The position numbers and the translations under genes were made by a program. This document shows positions 28,601-36,879 of a stretch of DNA of 64,000 bases, piece after piece (position 1 is the stretch's first letter; each line of letters begins with the position of its first letter). Below the pieces are notes generated by a model that saw only the letters and a program-made list of their open reading frames with translations, had not been told where the DNA came from and ran no database searches. This stretch comes from Candidatus Hydrogenedens sp. GTDB taxonomy: Bacteria > Hydrogenedentota > Hydrogenedentia > Hydrogenedentales > JAEUWI01. The stretch spans positions 124,001-188,000 of the forward strand of contig WGMK01000015.1 in NCBI GenBank assembly GCA_016125095.1. Reading direction: 5' to 3'.

Positions 28601-30281
28601 TCGGGGCACCGGCCTCCATGAAGGCCTCGGGCGGCACCCCCAGGTTCTCCAGCACGGCCAGATTCGCCGTGTAGCCCTGATCCTGCAATTCGCGCCGCTG
28701 CGCCAGCAGGCTGTTGCGCAGGGCATCCACCGTGCCCGCCGGGGCGAAGGGCTTGAGGTGCCGGAGCGGCAGCGTCGTCCCCGCGAACCCAGCAGCATCA
28801 GCAAACGCCGGGATACCCGTTTGCTGCAGCTTCGAAACAACGCCCGAAAGTCCGGCCTGCGATGCCAGCGCAAAAGTCTGCGGCGCGATAGCGGGCTGCG
28901 ACCAGGCGTCGTAGTGCAACGCCCCGGCAGCGAGCCGCGCCTTCGTGGCGGACATGCCCATGCCGATGTTGCGGCTGATCAATTCGGGACCGGCCACGCG
29001 CTCGTCCAGCGGCAAGAAATTGCCCGAGGCGCCCAGGCGCTCGAGCACCATGCCCCTGCGGAGCGCGGGAATCAGCCCCGGTTCTGCCGTGATGGCGGGC
29101 AGCCACAAGTCCGCCGTACCGAGATCGAAGCCATAGGCGGATTCCCGCTGATACAAGTCCAGTTGCGCCGTGACCGCTGCAATTCGCGACTCGGCCGCCT
29201 GGGTAACCGACCCCCGCGGTACGTCAAATCGCGTGCCGGTCAGCACAAAGGTCGTGCCGGAATCCGGTACCGGCCGGAGCAGGTAGGCTAGGGTCAGCGA
29301 GTTAGTAACGTCTCCATAAATCAAATCCACGGTAACTGAGGCCGTCGTCCCGGCGAGTGCCCGCGCGGGCAGCGGCAGCAGCGCGTCGGCCGTGGCGCCG
29401 GGCGGCACAGCGGGAACGCGCACCACGAAGGGCTCGACAAGATCCTTGGATTTCACGAGTACGTCCACCGGCGGCGAAGCCGCGTCGCCGGGATTGAAGA
29501 AAGTCAGGCGCTCGTCCTGGCGCACATCGCCGCGCGTGCCCGAGAATGTGCCGGCGTGTTGCGGCCGTGGAATGACGTACAGATCGCCGAGTTCCTCGGC
29601 CGGCAGGGTCGATACCGCGATTTCATAGCCGCTTTCGCCGCGCAGGCGCGTGCGGTTGGCGAAGGTCTGCGCGGTAAGCGCGCGCGCCGTTTCGCCGGCC
29701 GCGTCGGCGAGTGCGTCGATGGTGCCGCCGGGCACCTCGGCCACCCACCAGTTCTGCCCGGCGCGGAAGGGCACAACCATGCGCTGGACGCCACGCGACT
29801 CGAGCGCGCCGCCCGGGACATCCTGAATGCCGCGGCCGTTGAACCACACACGCGCGCCCAGCGGCGATTGCACTTCGATGTACACCTGCTGCGGCACGTC
29901 CGAATCGGCATAGAATCCCGCGAATGCCACGCCCTCCTTGGCCTCCGGAAAAAAGGGCGACAGATCAAGGCGCTCGTCCGCCGTGCCCGCCTGCTGCCAG
30001 AGCGCGTCGGGACCTCCCTCGACGGAGACCACCTGCTTGTGCTTCGGGCGCAGCGCCGCGATGCCGCCCAGCCCGGCCATCCAGTCGCGGTCGCCCAGCG
30101 GCGGCGTGCCGGATCCCACACTGCCCAGCACGCCGCCGGGAACATCCGGCGGGAAGGGACCGCAGACCAGCCAGTGCGCCACGTAGCCGCGCTCGAGGAT
30201 CGGCGCCAGCGGCTCCTGCGCGGTGGCGAATGCCGAGGCGGCCAACACGAGTGCGGCTATCGCGAGGCTACTCCGCTGCAC
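25614..30281 (-). CDS. Very large exported GH38-like (alpha-mannosidase fold) protein lacking metal ligands
   Basis: 1555 residues from the GTG at 30279-30281, 6 nt after GGAGG; a signal peptide is seen in SSLAIAALVLAASAFATA. After an N-terminal beta region, ~345-700 follows the GH38 catalytic domain order, and ~720-1010 follows the C-terminal mannosidase beta domains (DHAIVVFNPSDAERDE, VPAWGMRVYAARAS, IENDAWQVWCDPKTGDIARY). Typical zinc/active-site motifs are changed. HxD reads RFD (~351-353), the FHD-LPG stretch reads RLAMPGAM (~657-664), and an Asp is kept in HYDAWSQ (~458). The last ~350 residues are beta-domain (NEW3-like) repeats. A former mannosidase turned binding protein fits. It overlaps the upstream membrane-protein gene by 14 nt. 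Confidence 0.6.
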   Translation of the reverse strand: MQRSSLAIAALVLAASAFATAQEPLAPILERGYVAHWLVCGPFPPDVPGGVLGSVGSGTPPLGDRDWMAGLGGIAALRPKHKQVVSVEGGPDALWQQAGTADERLDLSPFFPEAKEGVAFAGFYADSDVPQQVYIEVQSPLGARVWFNGRGIQDVPGGALESRGVQRMVVPFRAGQNWWVAEVPGGTIDALADAAGETARALTAQTFANRTRLRGESGYEIAVSTLPAEELGDLYVIPRPQHAGTFSGTRGDVRQDERLTFFNPGDAASPPVDVLVKSKDLVEPFVVRVPAVPPGATADALLPLPARALAGTTASVTVDLIYGDVTNSLTLAYLLRPVPDSGTTFVLTGTRFDVPRGSVTQAAESRIAAVTAQLDLYQRESAYGFDLGTADLWLPAITAEPGLIPALRRGMVLERLGASGNFLPLDERVAGPELISRNIGMGMSATKARLAAGALHYDAWSQPAIAPQTFALASQAGLSGVVSKLQQTGIPAFADAAGFAGTTLPLRHLKPFAPAGTVDALRNSLLAQRRELQDQGYTANLAVLENLGVPPEAFMEAGAPRLAAEQPRFEITGNAANQFFAGAADDRLKAGVDVPLLTVPLLRARPGDVAANPAWKQAHAEMQSRLIAVEALVTFAGIEGAAYPAGRLEAAWRSVLRLAMPGAMEPEDGEARWSWLADAQWTAETIDTLLSEAAGALAAMTDTSAAGVDHAIVVFNPSDAERDERCDIVLGVARGESVAVFDDAGAPVPVEMVESAANAGPALTPYSARVRFRAQVPAWGMRVYAARASNAEAPAVTRDSEPYIENDAWQVWCDPKTGDIARYLHKPTGREFGAKGANEVLLLETDSSKSSAELWTTGKRFDLASPQFEAVRSPVRQTLTITQSAAGGTVVRTLTLASDGAVQCTLRAEGLDPKAWLLGIGLPGEGHRGVRFGERFGAVSGRPGRQQHTYQTDGLDRPGGDGLYPAWQWAARIPAASLRFGLNKEQAFLPCAIVAESEAEEPARALQTALWNRGVPSAPWPLAARKADVPWTDATLLSRLDDDLDHDTGMRVLAGEPASHRMLAELAARLTPDSQVRFGAALDAGGLFLVYDNASPGPPLPVLLAAGRDAGIAARVLESLAEAVAQTGEVTLPESALLQLADAETPGLSRPEQGDLAVLFEGAHLSGLEPDGSLTVVLGAGQSAEATPAYKYALMPLQDGAGEAEIAAAAARINRPLVVVETPPGSGRLKSGGQWLQASNPGWITTGIKAAGWGATQGSMADPHPRNGMVVRGYAPGGKPWSGTMNLGVPVLAAYASGPGEEPGAPLTSTGMSFDPGAVPPHAPRSWWVLPKAADVVPAVGSQSLEWVENEYWQHGLRMPRAAKPLAAVDVEADWKQGSAEITVGNLASDAALEGTLRIDMSKGWSYGPDQAPVKLGPGESQTYGVRFTPPSQGARGGVFATLESGSMRWLASDSNDDWVTAEIAQADGKVKVTITNPTGLTVRGVVSLVPPAGSSEVWQRWRNSGLYTGAAASLERTLELPPQAHIDFEFPLEPGLEAAVKVACNGQYRYLPVR

Positions 30282-31836
30282 CGGGCACCTCCCCGGGTTC
30301 GGGGGCCAGCCCCGCCCCGCGGTTGCCATGGCGTACCACGAAGGGCGGCATCAGGCTGTCGACCGGAAAGATCCGCAGTGTATAGTCGTTGTCGGCGACC
30401 GCCTCGAAGCGCAGGAGGTAATCGGGGAAGGCCACTTCCTCGCCCACCGCAGGCTGCGCCCAATCGACGCCGAACAGGGCATAGGCGGGTTGCCCCTGCA
30501 CGCGCACCACCGCCCCGAGTTCGGACCATTCCTGAATCTCGACGTCGACCGCGTCGCGCGAAAAGGCGTGCATGCGGAGATACCGGTTAACCGGCAGCGT
30601 CTGGCTGAAGGGCGTATCGAAGGCAGCGGACTCTGCAATCCACACAGGAATGGTGCCGCGGTATCCGTAAGCGGGCAGCACGGCGATAGGCGCGCCCGGC
30701 TCGGCAGCGGCTGCCTCGGCCGCGCGCTGCTGGAAGGTCTGCGTCTCCTTTCCCGCGATGTCCCATTGCCAAATCTCGCGCCATTGCATTACGAAGAACA
30801 CGATGCAGAGCGAGGTGGTCAGGGTCACGGCGGCGCGTTTCCACCGGGGATGCCGCTGCACGTGCATCCAGACCGAGGCGTGCGCGACGTTCATCAGCGC
30901 GATGGGTACTATCAACTGGCCACCGCCCCAGAGATGCACGAAGTCGAAATCTCCCGCAGGCATGGAGCGGAAGGCGATTGCCGCCAGCAGCGCCGCCAGC
31001 AGACCGGGCTCGCGCGTGACGCGGTAGATTCTCCAGACGATGACTCCAAAGATTACGGCAGGCACAAGCCACAGGACCGGATAGGCGGCGTACCACACTG
31101 CCGTGCCGGGCAACAGCCCGAGGGGATACAGCGCGAGATACAGCGGCGCGAAGGCAGCTACGGGGTCCATGGGATACTCGACCCAAACCCAGCCGTGGCG
31201 GGCCATCGCCCCGGCGAAGACCGCCACGAAGGGAGCCAGCCGCGCGGAGCGGCTGACGTCGCCGCCGCCGATAAACAAGTCGAACACGAGTACCGCCCCG
31301 AACAGCATAAGGTTGTCGGTGAAAGCCAGCGATGCGGCGGCGAATAGGAGCAGCGAGGCGACATAGACCACGCGGCCGCCATGGCGCAGATAGCCGGCAT
31401 AGCAGGCCAGCGCCGCCAGTGCACTGACCGCGGGCAAGAGGTCGGCCACGGCGCTCAGCGGCAGCACGGCGGCGTTCTTGGCCGGGTTCGCCATCATCAG
31501 CACGGCCGCGAACGAGCCCAGCCACCAGGGGCCATTGAGCACGAAGCGCGTAAGCAGCAGCACCGCCAGCATGGCCCCGTAGAGCAGGAGGAAATTGAAG
31601 GCGTGGTAGCCGGGCAGCCAATCGCCGAACACCTGCATCTGGGCGTTGAGCACGCGGCCGCACACGAAGCCCAACGAAGCGGGGTCGGCGAGGCGGGCGT
31701 AATCGGTGCCCAGGGGATAGAGCCAGAGCGCGCCCCAGTGCACCAGCCAGAGATAGACGAAATTGGAGCACAGGAACAGCCGGAACTGTAGCCGCGAGCG
31801 CTTGGGATCGATTTGGTAGGGGTTCGCATCTGCCAT
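30268..31836 (-). CDS. Polytopic membrane protein, glycosyltransferase-like, unknown function
   Basis: 522 residues from the ATG at 31834-31836 (MADANPYQIDPKR); a GTG 7 codons earlier is possible. About ten membrane segments are followed by a ~170-residue soluble C-terminus (from QWDIAGKETQTFQQR). The pattern of an early periplasmic loop (WLYPLGTDYARLADP) followed by LLPGTAVWYAAYPVLWLVPA resembles GT-C-type or 'DUF6056/EpsG-like' membrane proteins; I do not recognise a specific family. The stop lies inside the start region of the GH38-like gene, so the two are likely coupled. A role in surface glycan assembly is a guess from the neighbours. Confidence 0.5.
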   Translation of the reverse strand: MADANPYQIDPKRSRLQFRLFLCSNFVYLWLVHWGALWLYPLGTDYARLADPASLGFVCGRVLNAQMQVFGDWLPGYHAFNFLLLYGAMLAVLLLTRFVLNGPWWLGSFAAVLMMANPAKNAAVLPLSAVADLLPAVSALAALACYAGYLRHGGRVVYVASLLLFAAASLAFTDNLMLFGAVLVFDLFIGGGDVSRSARLAPFVAVFAGAMARHGWVWVEYPMDPVAAFAPLYLALYPLGLLPGTAVWYAAYPVLWLVPAVIFGVIVWRIYRVTREPGLLAALLAAIAFRSMPAGDFDFVHLWGGGQLIVPIALMNVAHASVWMHVQRHPRWKRAAVTLTTSLCIVFFVMQWREIWQWDIAGKETQTFQQRAAEAAAAEPGAPIAVLPAYGYRGTIPVWIAESAAFDTPFSQTLPVNRYLRMHAFSRDAVDVEIQEWSELGAVVRVQGQPAYALFGVDWAQPAVGEEVAFPDYLLRFEAVADNDYTLRIFPVDSLMPPFVVRHGNRGAGLAPEPGEVPGAAE

Positions 31837-31883
31837 GGGCGGTGAGTCTACTGGCACGGCGCGAGGGTATCAACGCGGCGGCA

Positions 31884-31912
31884 TTGCGCCCCGGCGCCCC
31901 GGGCCGTATGAT
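31884..31912 (+). promoter_or_regulatory. Sigma-70-type promoter of the EEP-sulfatase-GT2 operon
   Basis: TTGCGC (31884-31889), a 17-nt spacer, then TATGAT (31907-31912). The predicted transcript start is near 31919, giving a leader of about 28 nt that contains the AGGAG site (31933-31937) of the first gene. Confidence 0.55.
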
Positions 31913-31946
31913 GGCCGGGCCGCAAACCTTTCAGGAGCAAATTACC

Positions 31947-33014
31947 GTGTCATTCTCGATATGGGCCGGCCTCGCCGCGGCGCTGATTGGCGCGGGCGCG
32001 GCGGGCACCGCCGAACAATTTACGCAGACCGTGGACCACCTGGCCGAGGTGTCGCCCGAGCGGCGCGCGGACCTGGCGGCGAATCCGGACGGACTCACGC
32101 CGGTCGAATTGAATGCCCGGGTTCCCGAGATCAACCAGGTCGAGCTCGACAATTCGTTTTCCGATGCCGCGCCGGGCGGCACCCTCAAGGTCATCGCGTG
32201 GAACATCGAGCGCGGCCGGGCCTGGGAGGGCGCGCTGAAACTCATCGCCGAAGACCCCGCGCTGAAGAACCCGGATGTCCTCCTCCTCACCGAGATGGAC
32301 CTCGGGATGGCGCGCTCGAAGAACCGGCACACCACGCGCGAAATGGCGGCCGGACTCGGCATGAACTACGCCTATGCCGTCGAGTTCCTGGAACTGTCGC
32401 GCGGCAAGTCGGCCGACCTCGAGAATACCGGCGACCGGAAGAACGAACGCGGCTTTCACGGCAATGCCATCCTGTCGCGGTTTCCCCTGAGCAATGTCCG
32501 CATGCTGCGCTTTCCGGGCATCGAGAAATGGTACGGCTCCGGAGAAAACCGCCTCGGTGGGCGCATGGCGGTGATTGCCGAAATCGACGCGAGTGGTACG
32601 CCCATTACGTTGGTCAGCGTCCACCTGGAAAGCGGCATCACCGACACCGAGCAACGCGCGCTGGAGATGCGCCTGCTGCTGGAGGAACTCAAGGCGACCG
32701 CATGGGAGCACCCGATCATCATTGGCGGCGACATGAATTCGCTGCACACGCACGAGGCCATCGAGCAATTGCGCGGCGCGGGATTCGATGTGGACGCGGC
32801 GAACGACCTCGACACGCCGACCTCGCAGTACCTCCGCAAGGGCAAGGCGCACCTCGGCGGGCCGCACATCGATTATGTGCAGGCGCGGGGTCTCGAAGTG
32901 ATCCGTGGCGAGCATTCCCCCGCCGTGGTACTGGGCACCTGGCCGCCCGGTCCTGGCGGCGAACTGCTCAGCGACCACGCAGCCGTAGTCTGTGTATTCG
33001 AGGTGAGACCATGA
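31947..33014 (+). CDS. Exported endonuclease/exonuclease/phosphatase-family hydrolase
   Basis: 355 residues from GTG 31947, 9 nt after AGGAG; the frame runs back to 31842 but the signal peptide (SFSIWAGLAAALIGAGAAG) begins here. The EEP fold is shown in order: LKVIAWNIERG, VLLLTEMD, GFHGNAILSRFPLS, SVHLESG, IIGGDMNS and LSDHAAVVCVFEV. The residues expected to coordinate Mg2+ and catalyse (Asn, Glu, His, Asp-x-Asn, Asp-His) are present. Family members cut phosphodiesters in nucleic acids, inositol phosphates or sphingomyelin; export here suggests an extracytoplasmic phosphodiester. Its TGA overlaps the ATG of the sulfatase. Confidence 0.82.
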   Translation: MSFSIWAGLAAALIGAGAAGTAEQFTQTVDHLAEVSPERRADLAANPDGLTPVELNARVPEINQVELDNSFSDAAPGGTLKVIAWNIERGRAWEGALKLIAEDPALKNPDVLLLTEMDLGMARSKNRHTTREMAAGLGMNYAYAVEFLELSRGKSADLENTGDRKNERGFHGNAILSRFPLSNVRMLRFPGIEKWYGSGENRLGGRMAVIAEIDASGTPITLVSVHLESGITDTEQRALEMRLLLEELKATAWEHPIIIGGDMNSLHTHEAIEQLRGAGFDVDAANDLDTPTSQYLRKGKAHLGGPHIDYVQARGLEVIRGEHSPAVVLGTWPPGPGGELLSDHAAVVCVFEVRP

Positions 33015-34405
33015 TGCGATTGATTCCATTAATTTTCTTGCTTCGCGCCACCGCATTCGCGGAGCGTCCGCCGAATATCATCATGATATTCACGGACGAC
33101 CAGGGCTATGCGGATGTGGGGTGTTTCGGCGCGGAGAACATCAAGACGCCGCGGCTGGATGCCATGGCGGCCGAGGGCTTGCGGCTGACGAGTTTTTATT
33201 CGGCGTCCCCCATCTGCTCGCCGTCGCGCGCGGCGCTGATGACGGGCTGCTACCCGCCGCGCGTGGGCATGGGGCTGTATCCCAGCAGCAGCCAGAAGCG
33301 CCCGGAACTGACGGCGCAGGTACTGTTTCCGTATCACACCGTGGGCCTGAACCGCGACGAGGTGACGATGGCGGAGGTGCTCAAGGCGCGCGGCTATGCG
33401 ACCGCCTGCATCGGCAAGTGGCATCTGGGCCACCAGCCCGAATTCCTGCCCACCGAGCAGGGCTTCGATTCGTACCTCGGTATTCCCTACAGCAACGACA
33501 TGGTGCCCACGCCGCTGCTGCGCGACAAGGAAACCATCGAGGAGCCGGTGGACCAGGACCCGCTGACCGAGCGCTATACGGCCGCCGCCATCGAATTCAT
33601 CGAGTCCCAAAAGGATGCTCCGTTCTTTCTCTACCTTGCCCACGCCATGCCGCACGTGCCGCTGCATGTGTCCGACCGCTTCCGCGACAAAAGTGCAGGC
33701 GGGTTTTACGGCGACGTGATCGAGATGCTGGACTGGAGCACGGGCGAAATCCTCGACACGATCAAGCGGCTCGGCATCGAGCAGGACACGCTGGTGGTCT
33801 TTACCTCGGACAACGGCCCGTGGCTGTCGCAAGGCGAACATGGCGGCCACGCCAAGCCGCTGCGCGCGGGCAAGGGCACAACCTACGAGGGCGGCATGCG
33901 CGAGCCGTGCATTGCCTGGTGGCCGGGGCATATTCCGGCGGGTACCGCCACCGACGCCGTGGCAGGCACGATCGACCTCCTCCCCACGTTTGCCGCGCTG
34001 GCCGGGGCGACACTGCCGGATCGGACGCTCGACGGCCGCGACCTCTCGAATCTGCTGCTGCACCCCGATGCCGCGGAGACACCGCACGAGGCCTACTATT
34101 ACTTCAAGGGGCTCGGTCTCGAGGCGGTGCGCTCGGGCGATTGGAAGCTGGTGTTCAAGCGGCAGCAGTGGGAAGAGTATCCCTATCGCCGCAACCTGCC
34201 GCCGGAGCCGGACGCTTGGGTCGAGACCGCGCTGTATGATCTATCGGCCGACATCGGCGAGGCGACCGATGTATCCGCGGCGCACCCGGAGGTGGTGGCG
34301 CGGCTCGAGGCGATGGCGCAGGGCATGCGCGAAGACTTGGGCGACAGCCGCACGGAGACGGTCTGCGCTAACTGCCGGCCGCTCGGGGGAACCACGCCCG
34401 AATGA
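33011..34405 (+). CDS. Arylsulfatase A-family sulfatase, exported
   Basis: 464 residues from the ATG that overlaps the preceding stop (ATGA). Signal peptide RLIPLIFLLRATAFA; DD pair in IMIFTDDQGYADVGCFG; nucleophile motif CSPSRAALMTG, in which Cys should be converted to formylglycine; GKWHLG; and TSDNGPWLSQGEHGG for the second metal site. All active-site residues appear intact. Formylglycine sulfatases of this type desulfate polysaccharides, glycolipids or small esters. The GT2 gene follows with another ATGA overlap. No formylglycine-generating enzyme is in the window. Confidence 0.93.
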   Translation: MMRLIPLIFLLRATAFAERPPNIIMIFTDDQGYADVGCFGAENIKTPRLDAMAAEGLRLTSFYSASPICSPSRAALMTGCYPPRVGMGLYPSSSQKRPELTAQVLFPYHTVGLNRDEVTMAEVLKARGYATACIGKWHLGHQPEFLPTEQGFDSYLGIPYSNDMVPTPLLRDKETIEEPVDQDPLTERYTAAAIEFIESQKDAPFFLYLAHAMPHVPLHVSDRFRDKSAGGFYGDVIEMLDWSTGEILDTIKRLGIEQDTLVVFTSDNGPWLSQGEHGGHAKPLRAGKGTTYEGGMREPCIAWWPGHIPAGTATDAVAGTIDLLPTFAALAGATLPDRTLDGRDLSNLLLHPDAAETPHEAYYYFKGLGLEAVRSGDWKLVFKRQQWEEYPYRRNLPPEPDAWVETALYDLSADIGEATDVSAAHPEVVARLEAMAQGMREDLGDSRTETVCANCRPLGGTTPE

Positions 34406-35274
34406 TTCCGCCCCCCATCAGCGTCGTGGTGCCGTCGTACAATCCGCGGCCGGAGCATTTGCGCGCGCTCTACGAATCGCTGCTGGCGCAGACCTGGACG
34501 CATTTCGAGGTCATCGTGGTGGACGACGCATCGCCCGAAGCGGACTATGCGCTGCTGCAGGACGAGCGCTTCCGCGTGGTACGGCAGCCCGAGAACCGCG
34601 GCCCGGCGGCGGCCCGCAACCGCGGCGCGGCGGAGGCCAAGCACGACTGGCTGTTCTTCACCGATACCGATTGCACCCTCGCGCCGGATTGCCTTGAGCG
34701 CGTGTCGGCGGGGCTGGCGCACGATGCCATTATCATGGGGGACACCCGCACGCGTGTTGAGACGTTGTTCGGCAGATGCGTGGCGCTGCTCGGCTTTCCC
34801 GGCGGCGGCGCGTTGGGCTTCCATCGCGTGTGGCGCGTGGATGAAGCCGGTTACACGCGCAGCTTCAGCAGCTGCAACCTGGCGTTTCACAAGGCCCTCT
34901 TCGAATCGCTGGGGCGCTTCAACGAGACCTTCCCAGTGGCGGGCGGCGAAGACACCGTGCTCGCGCGGCATGCGGTCGAGACCGGACACCGCATCCGCTA
35001 CGCGCCGCATCAGATCGTCTACCACGTCGAGCGGCCCGACCTGCGCGGCTTCCTGCGCTGGCAGATCATCCGCGGGCGCGGCAATTACTACATCAAGCGC
35101 CACGTTCCCGAAGTCGGCGGCTACCTCCGGCTGCGCATCTGGACCTACAAGAACAGCCTCGTCACCGCCGGTCCATTGCTGGCGTTTCCCGTCACGGTGC
35201 TTTGGGCGCTGTCCGTCGTGTTCCAGTCCATCGGCTATCGGATGGAGGCCAAGAAAAACCGGACGCCCGCCTGA
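34402..35274 (+). CDS. Family 2 glycosyltransferase
   Basis: 290 residues, GT-A fold. ISVVVPSYNPRPEHL starts the nucleotide-binding half; DDASPE and DTDCTLAP are the two acidic motifs that bind the nucleotide sugar and metal. GGEDTVLARHAVETGHRI is the acceptor-side motif. A C-terminal hydrophobic segment (ITAGPLLAFPVTVLWALSVV-like) suggests membrane association. Start ATG overlaps the sulfatase TGA, so EEP, sulfatase and this gene are translationally coupled. A cytosolic transferase made with two exported hydrolases points to remodelling of one glycan or glycolipid, as inference. Confidence 0.88.
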   Translation: MIPPPISVVVPSYNPRPEHLRALYESLLAQTWTHFEVIVVDDASPEADYALLQDERFRVVRQPENRGPAAARNRGAAEAKHDWLFFTDTDCTLAPDCLERVSAGLAHDAIIMGDTRTRVETLFGRCVALLGFPGGGALGFHRVWRVDEAGYTRSFSSCNLAFHKALFESLGRFNETFPVAGGEDTVLARHAVETGHRIRYAPHQIVYHVERPDLRGFLRWQIIRGRGNYYIKRHVPEVGGYLRLRIWTYKNSLVTAGPLLAFPVTVLWALSVVFQSIGYRMEAKKNRTPA

Positions 35275-35288
35275 GCGGACGCCCGGTT
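35251..35288 (-). terminator. Rho-independent terminator of the PSCyt1-DUF1080 gene
   Basis: Arms 35257-35270 and 35275-35288 pair at 12 of 14 positions around a 4-nt loop. On the minus strand the stem runs straight into TTTTTCTT (35251-35258). It lies 22 nt past the stop at 35310. It overlaps the last codons of the convergent GT2 gene, whose own strand has no T-run. Confidence 0.65.
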
Positions 35289-35309
35289 AATGGTTCTTGA
35301 TTCCGGTGC

Positions 35310-36302
35310 TTAGCTGGCGGGGTTCAGCTTGGTGGCCATGAACGCCGTGGCCGCGTCGGCCTTGGTCCAGTAGCCCGCGCCGCCCGCTTCGGCAAGCGCG
35401 TCGTCGGTGGCGTCAATCAGCTTCTCGCCGTTGATGTAGCCCGCGATGGCATTGCCGGTCTGCTCGATCTTCAGCGTCACCCATTCGCCCTCGGGCTTGA
35501 TGTCCGCACTGCCGATCTGCTCGCGGTTGCCTTCCACCACCTTGTAGATGCGGAAGTTGCCTTCGAGCGGGTTGTACCGCGCGACGTAGTAGTTGTTCTT
35601 GTCCTTCACGCGCCAGATGACGCCGCCGCCCTGGTCTTCCTCGCCCGAGAGCGACTTGATGGTCACCTCGAAGCTGCCGTCCTTGAAGGGGCGCGAATCG
35701 GTCCAGAGCAGGTTGAAGGTGCCCGCGCTCTTGTGGTTGGCGCTGGAGAGCGCGATGACCGGTTCACCGGCCGGGCCCTTCAGGTCCTTGGAGAGTTCCC
35801 AGGTGGCCAGCGGACCTTCCTGGTTCGTCGCTTCCACTTTCCAGGTTTCCGGCAGACCGGCCGCCTGAGCCACCGCCGGATACTCGCCCGCAGGCGCGGC
35901 CGCCGGGGCGCCATCGTCCGGCCATTCTGCGCCCTGGTCGATCCAGGCGCGGAGGATGCCGATCTGCTCGTCCGTCAGCGGGTCGCCGTCGGGGGGCATG
36001 CGGTCGAAGTCATCGTTGATACCGGCCACCAGCTGCACAATCAGGCTGCCCGCGCTGTCGCCCGCGACGAACATCGCGCCCTCGGTGCCGCCCTTCAGGG
36101 CATCGGCCTTATTGTCCAGGCGCAGGCCGGACTTCTTCTTCTCGGTTCCGTGGCATTCAACGCACGAAGCCTCGAAAATCGGCCAGATGTCCGCTTGAAA
36201 GTCCACTTTCTTTTCGGCCGGGGCGGGCAATTCCGCGCTCGCGGCGCCCGCCACCAACACACCCGCCGCGCCCATCAGCCCGGCCATCGATACGTATCGC
36301 AT
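35310..36302 (-). CDS. Exported PSCyt1 cytochrome c / DUF1080 (3-keto-disaccharide hydrolase-like) fusion
   Basis: 330 residues with a good GAGAGGAG ribosome site before the ATG. Signal peptide (1-23), then a planctomycete-type cytochrome domain: FEASCVECHG haem motif, GLRLDNKADALKGG and RMPPDGDPLTDEQIGILRAWI. From ~140 on is a DUF1080 (3-keto-glycoside hydrolase / LamG-like jelly roll): FNLLWTDSRPFKDGSFEV, GGGVIWRVKDKNNYYVARYNP and WVTLKIEQTGNAIAGYING. It ends with the usual 'GxGYWTKADAATAF' strand. DUF1080 proteins are abundant in this bacterial group and act on or bind sugars; the haem domain may link to oxidation of 3-keto sugars. A terminator follows at 35251. Confidence 0.88.
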   Translation of the reverse strand: MRYVSMAGLMGAAGVLVAGAASAELPAPAEKKVDFQADIWPIFEASCVECHGTEKKKSGLRLDNKADALKGGTEGAMFVAGDSAGSLIVQLVAGINDDFDRMPPDGDPLTDEQIGILRAWIDQGAEWPDDGAPAAAPAGEYPAVAQAAGLPETWKVEATNQEGPLATWELSKDLKGPAGEPVIALSSANHKSAGTFNLLWTDSRPFKDGSFEVTIKSLSGEEDQGGGVIWRVKDKNNYYVARYNPLEGNFRIYKVVEGNREQIGSADIKPEGEWVTLKIEQTGNAIAGYINGEKLIDATDDALAEAGGAGYWTKADAATAFMATKLNPAS

Positions 36303-36432
36303 AACAACTCCTCTCGGTCGTACAGCCTACAAACGGCAAAGGAAGCGAAAAGGCTAACACACGCCCCCCGAACCCTGCAAAGCACTGGACGCACCACGGG
36401 GCCGGGTATTCAGAATCGGAGTTCAAACCGAT

Positions 36433-36600
36433 TCATGCAGCGCGATAGCGAACACCCGGGAGGCCTTGAAAGTCGGCGTCCTGCGTCCAGAGCGTCGCGT
36501 CATGTATTCGGGCGGTGGCCAGATTCATGCTATCTGCCATGGAGACCTTGATTTTACTGCTAATCTTCGCAGCGCAAAACGCGGCACACGAGTCGACAAC
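36433..36600 (-). pseudogene. VapC-like PIN toxin with in-frame internal deletion
   Basis: Downstream of the antitoxin the minus strand reads 55 codons: VVDSCAAFCAAKISSKIKVS, then MADSMNLATARIHDATLWTQ, then DADFQGLPGVRYRAA and a stop. The first part is the N-terminal beta strand of a PIN domain with its first Asp. The rest is the C-terminal third, with the later Asp residues (MADS, TQDADF). The middle ~70 residues, including the conserved Glu, are missing, yet the frame is intact. The codon where ATG is expected reads TTA. It is a dead toxin. I cannot tell whether the deletion is recent. Confidence 0.75.
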
Positions 36601-36602
36601 GT

Positions 36603-36809
36603 TTAATAGCGGTCATCCTCACGGCGTACCGAAGTATCAATTCCCGGCAGACACCCCTTCAGGTCTCGTATAGAGCGCACGGGAATAAATTCAATCCGGT
36701 CGCCGTAGGCCACGGCTCTCAATTCGAGGCCCGGCTTAATCCCGAGTTGTTCCCGAATCTCGCGGGGAATCACCACTTCAAAATTTGGCGATACGATAAC
36801 CTTCTGCAT
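36603..36809 (-). CDS. AbrB/MazE-type antitoxin (VapB-like)
   Basis: 68 residues, MQKVIVSPNFEVVIPREIRE, then QLGIKPGLELRAVAYGDRIEF: the swapped-hairpin AbrB/SpoVT DNA-binding fold. The tail DLKGCLPGIDTSVRREDDRY is the toxin-binding end typical of antitoxins next to PIN toxins. ATG at 36807-36809; a GTG two codons earlier is possible. Its partner toxin immediately downstream is deleted internally, so the antitoxin may survive as a repressor or be decaying. The gene is intact. Confidence 0.8.
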   Translation of the reverse strand: MQKVIVSPNFEVVIPREIREQLGIKPGLELRAVAYGDRIEFIPVRSIRDLKGCLPGIDTSVRREDDRY

Positions 36810-36879
36810 GATCACCTCGTCGATCAGCCAGTCGTCATACGATTGAGCCTATGGATAGTCAGGCCAGGTTTCAAACCGA

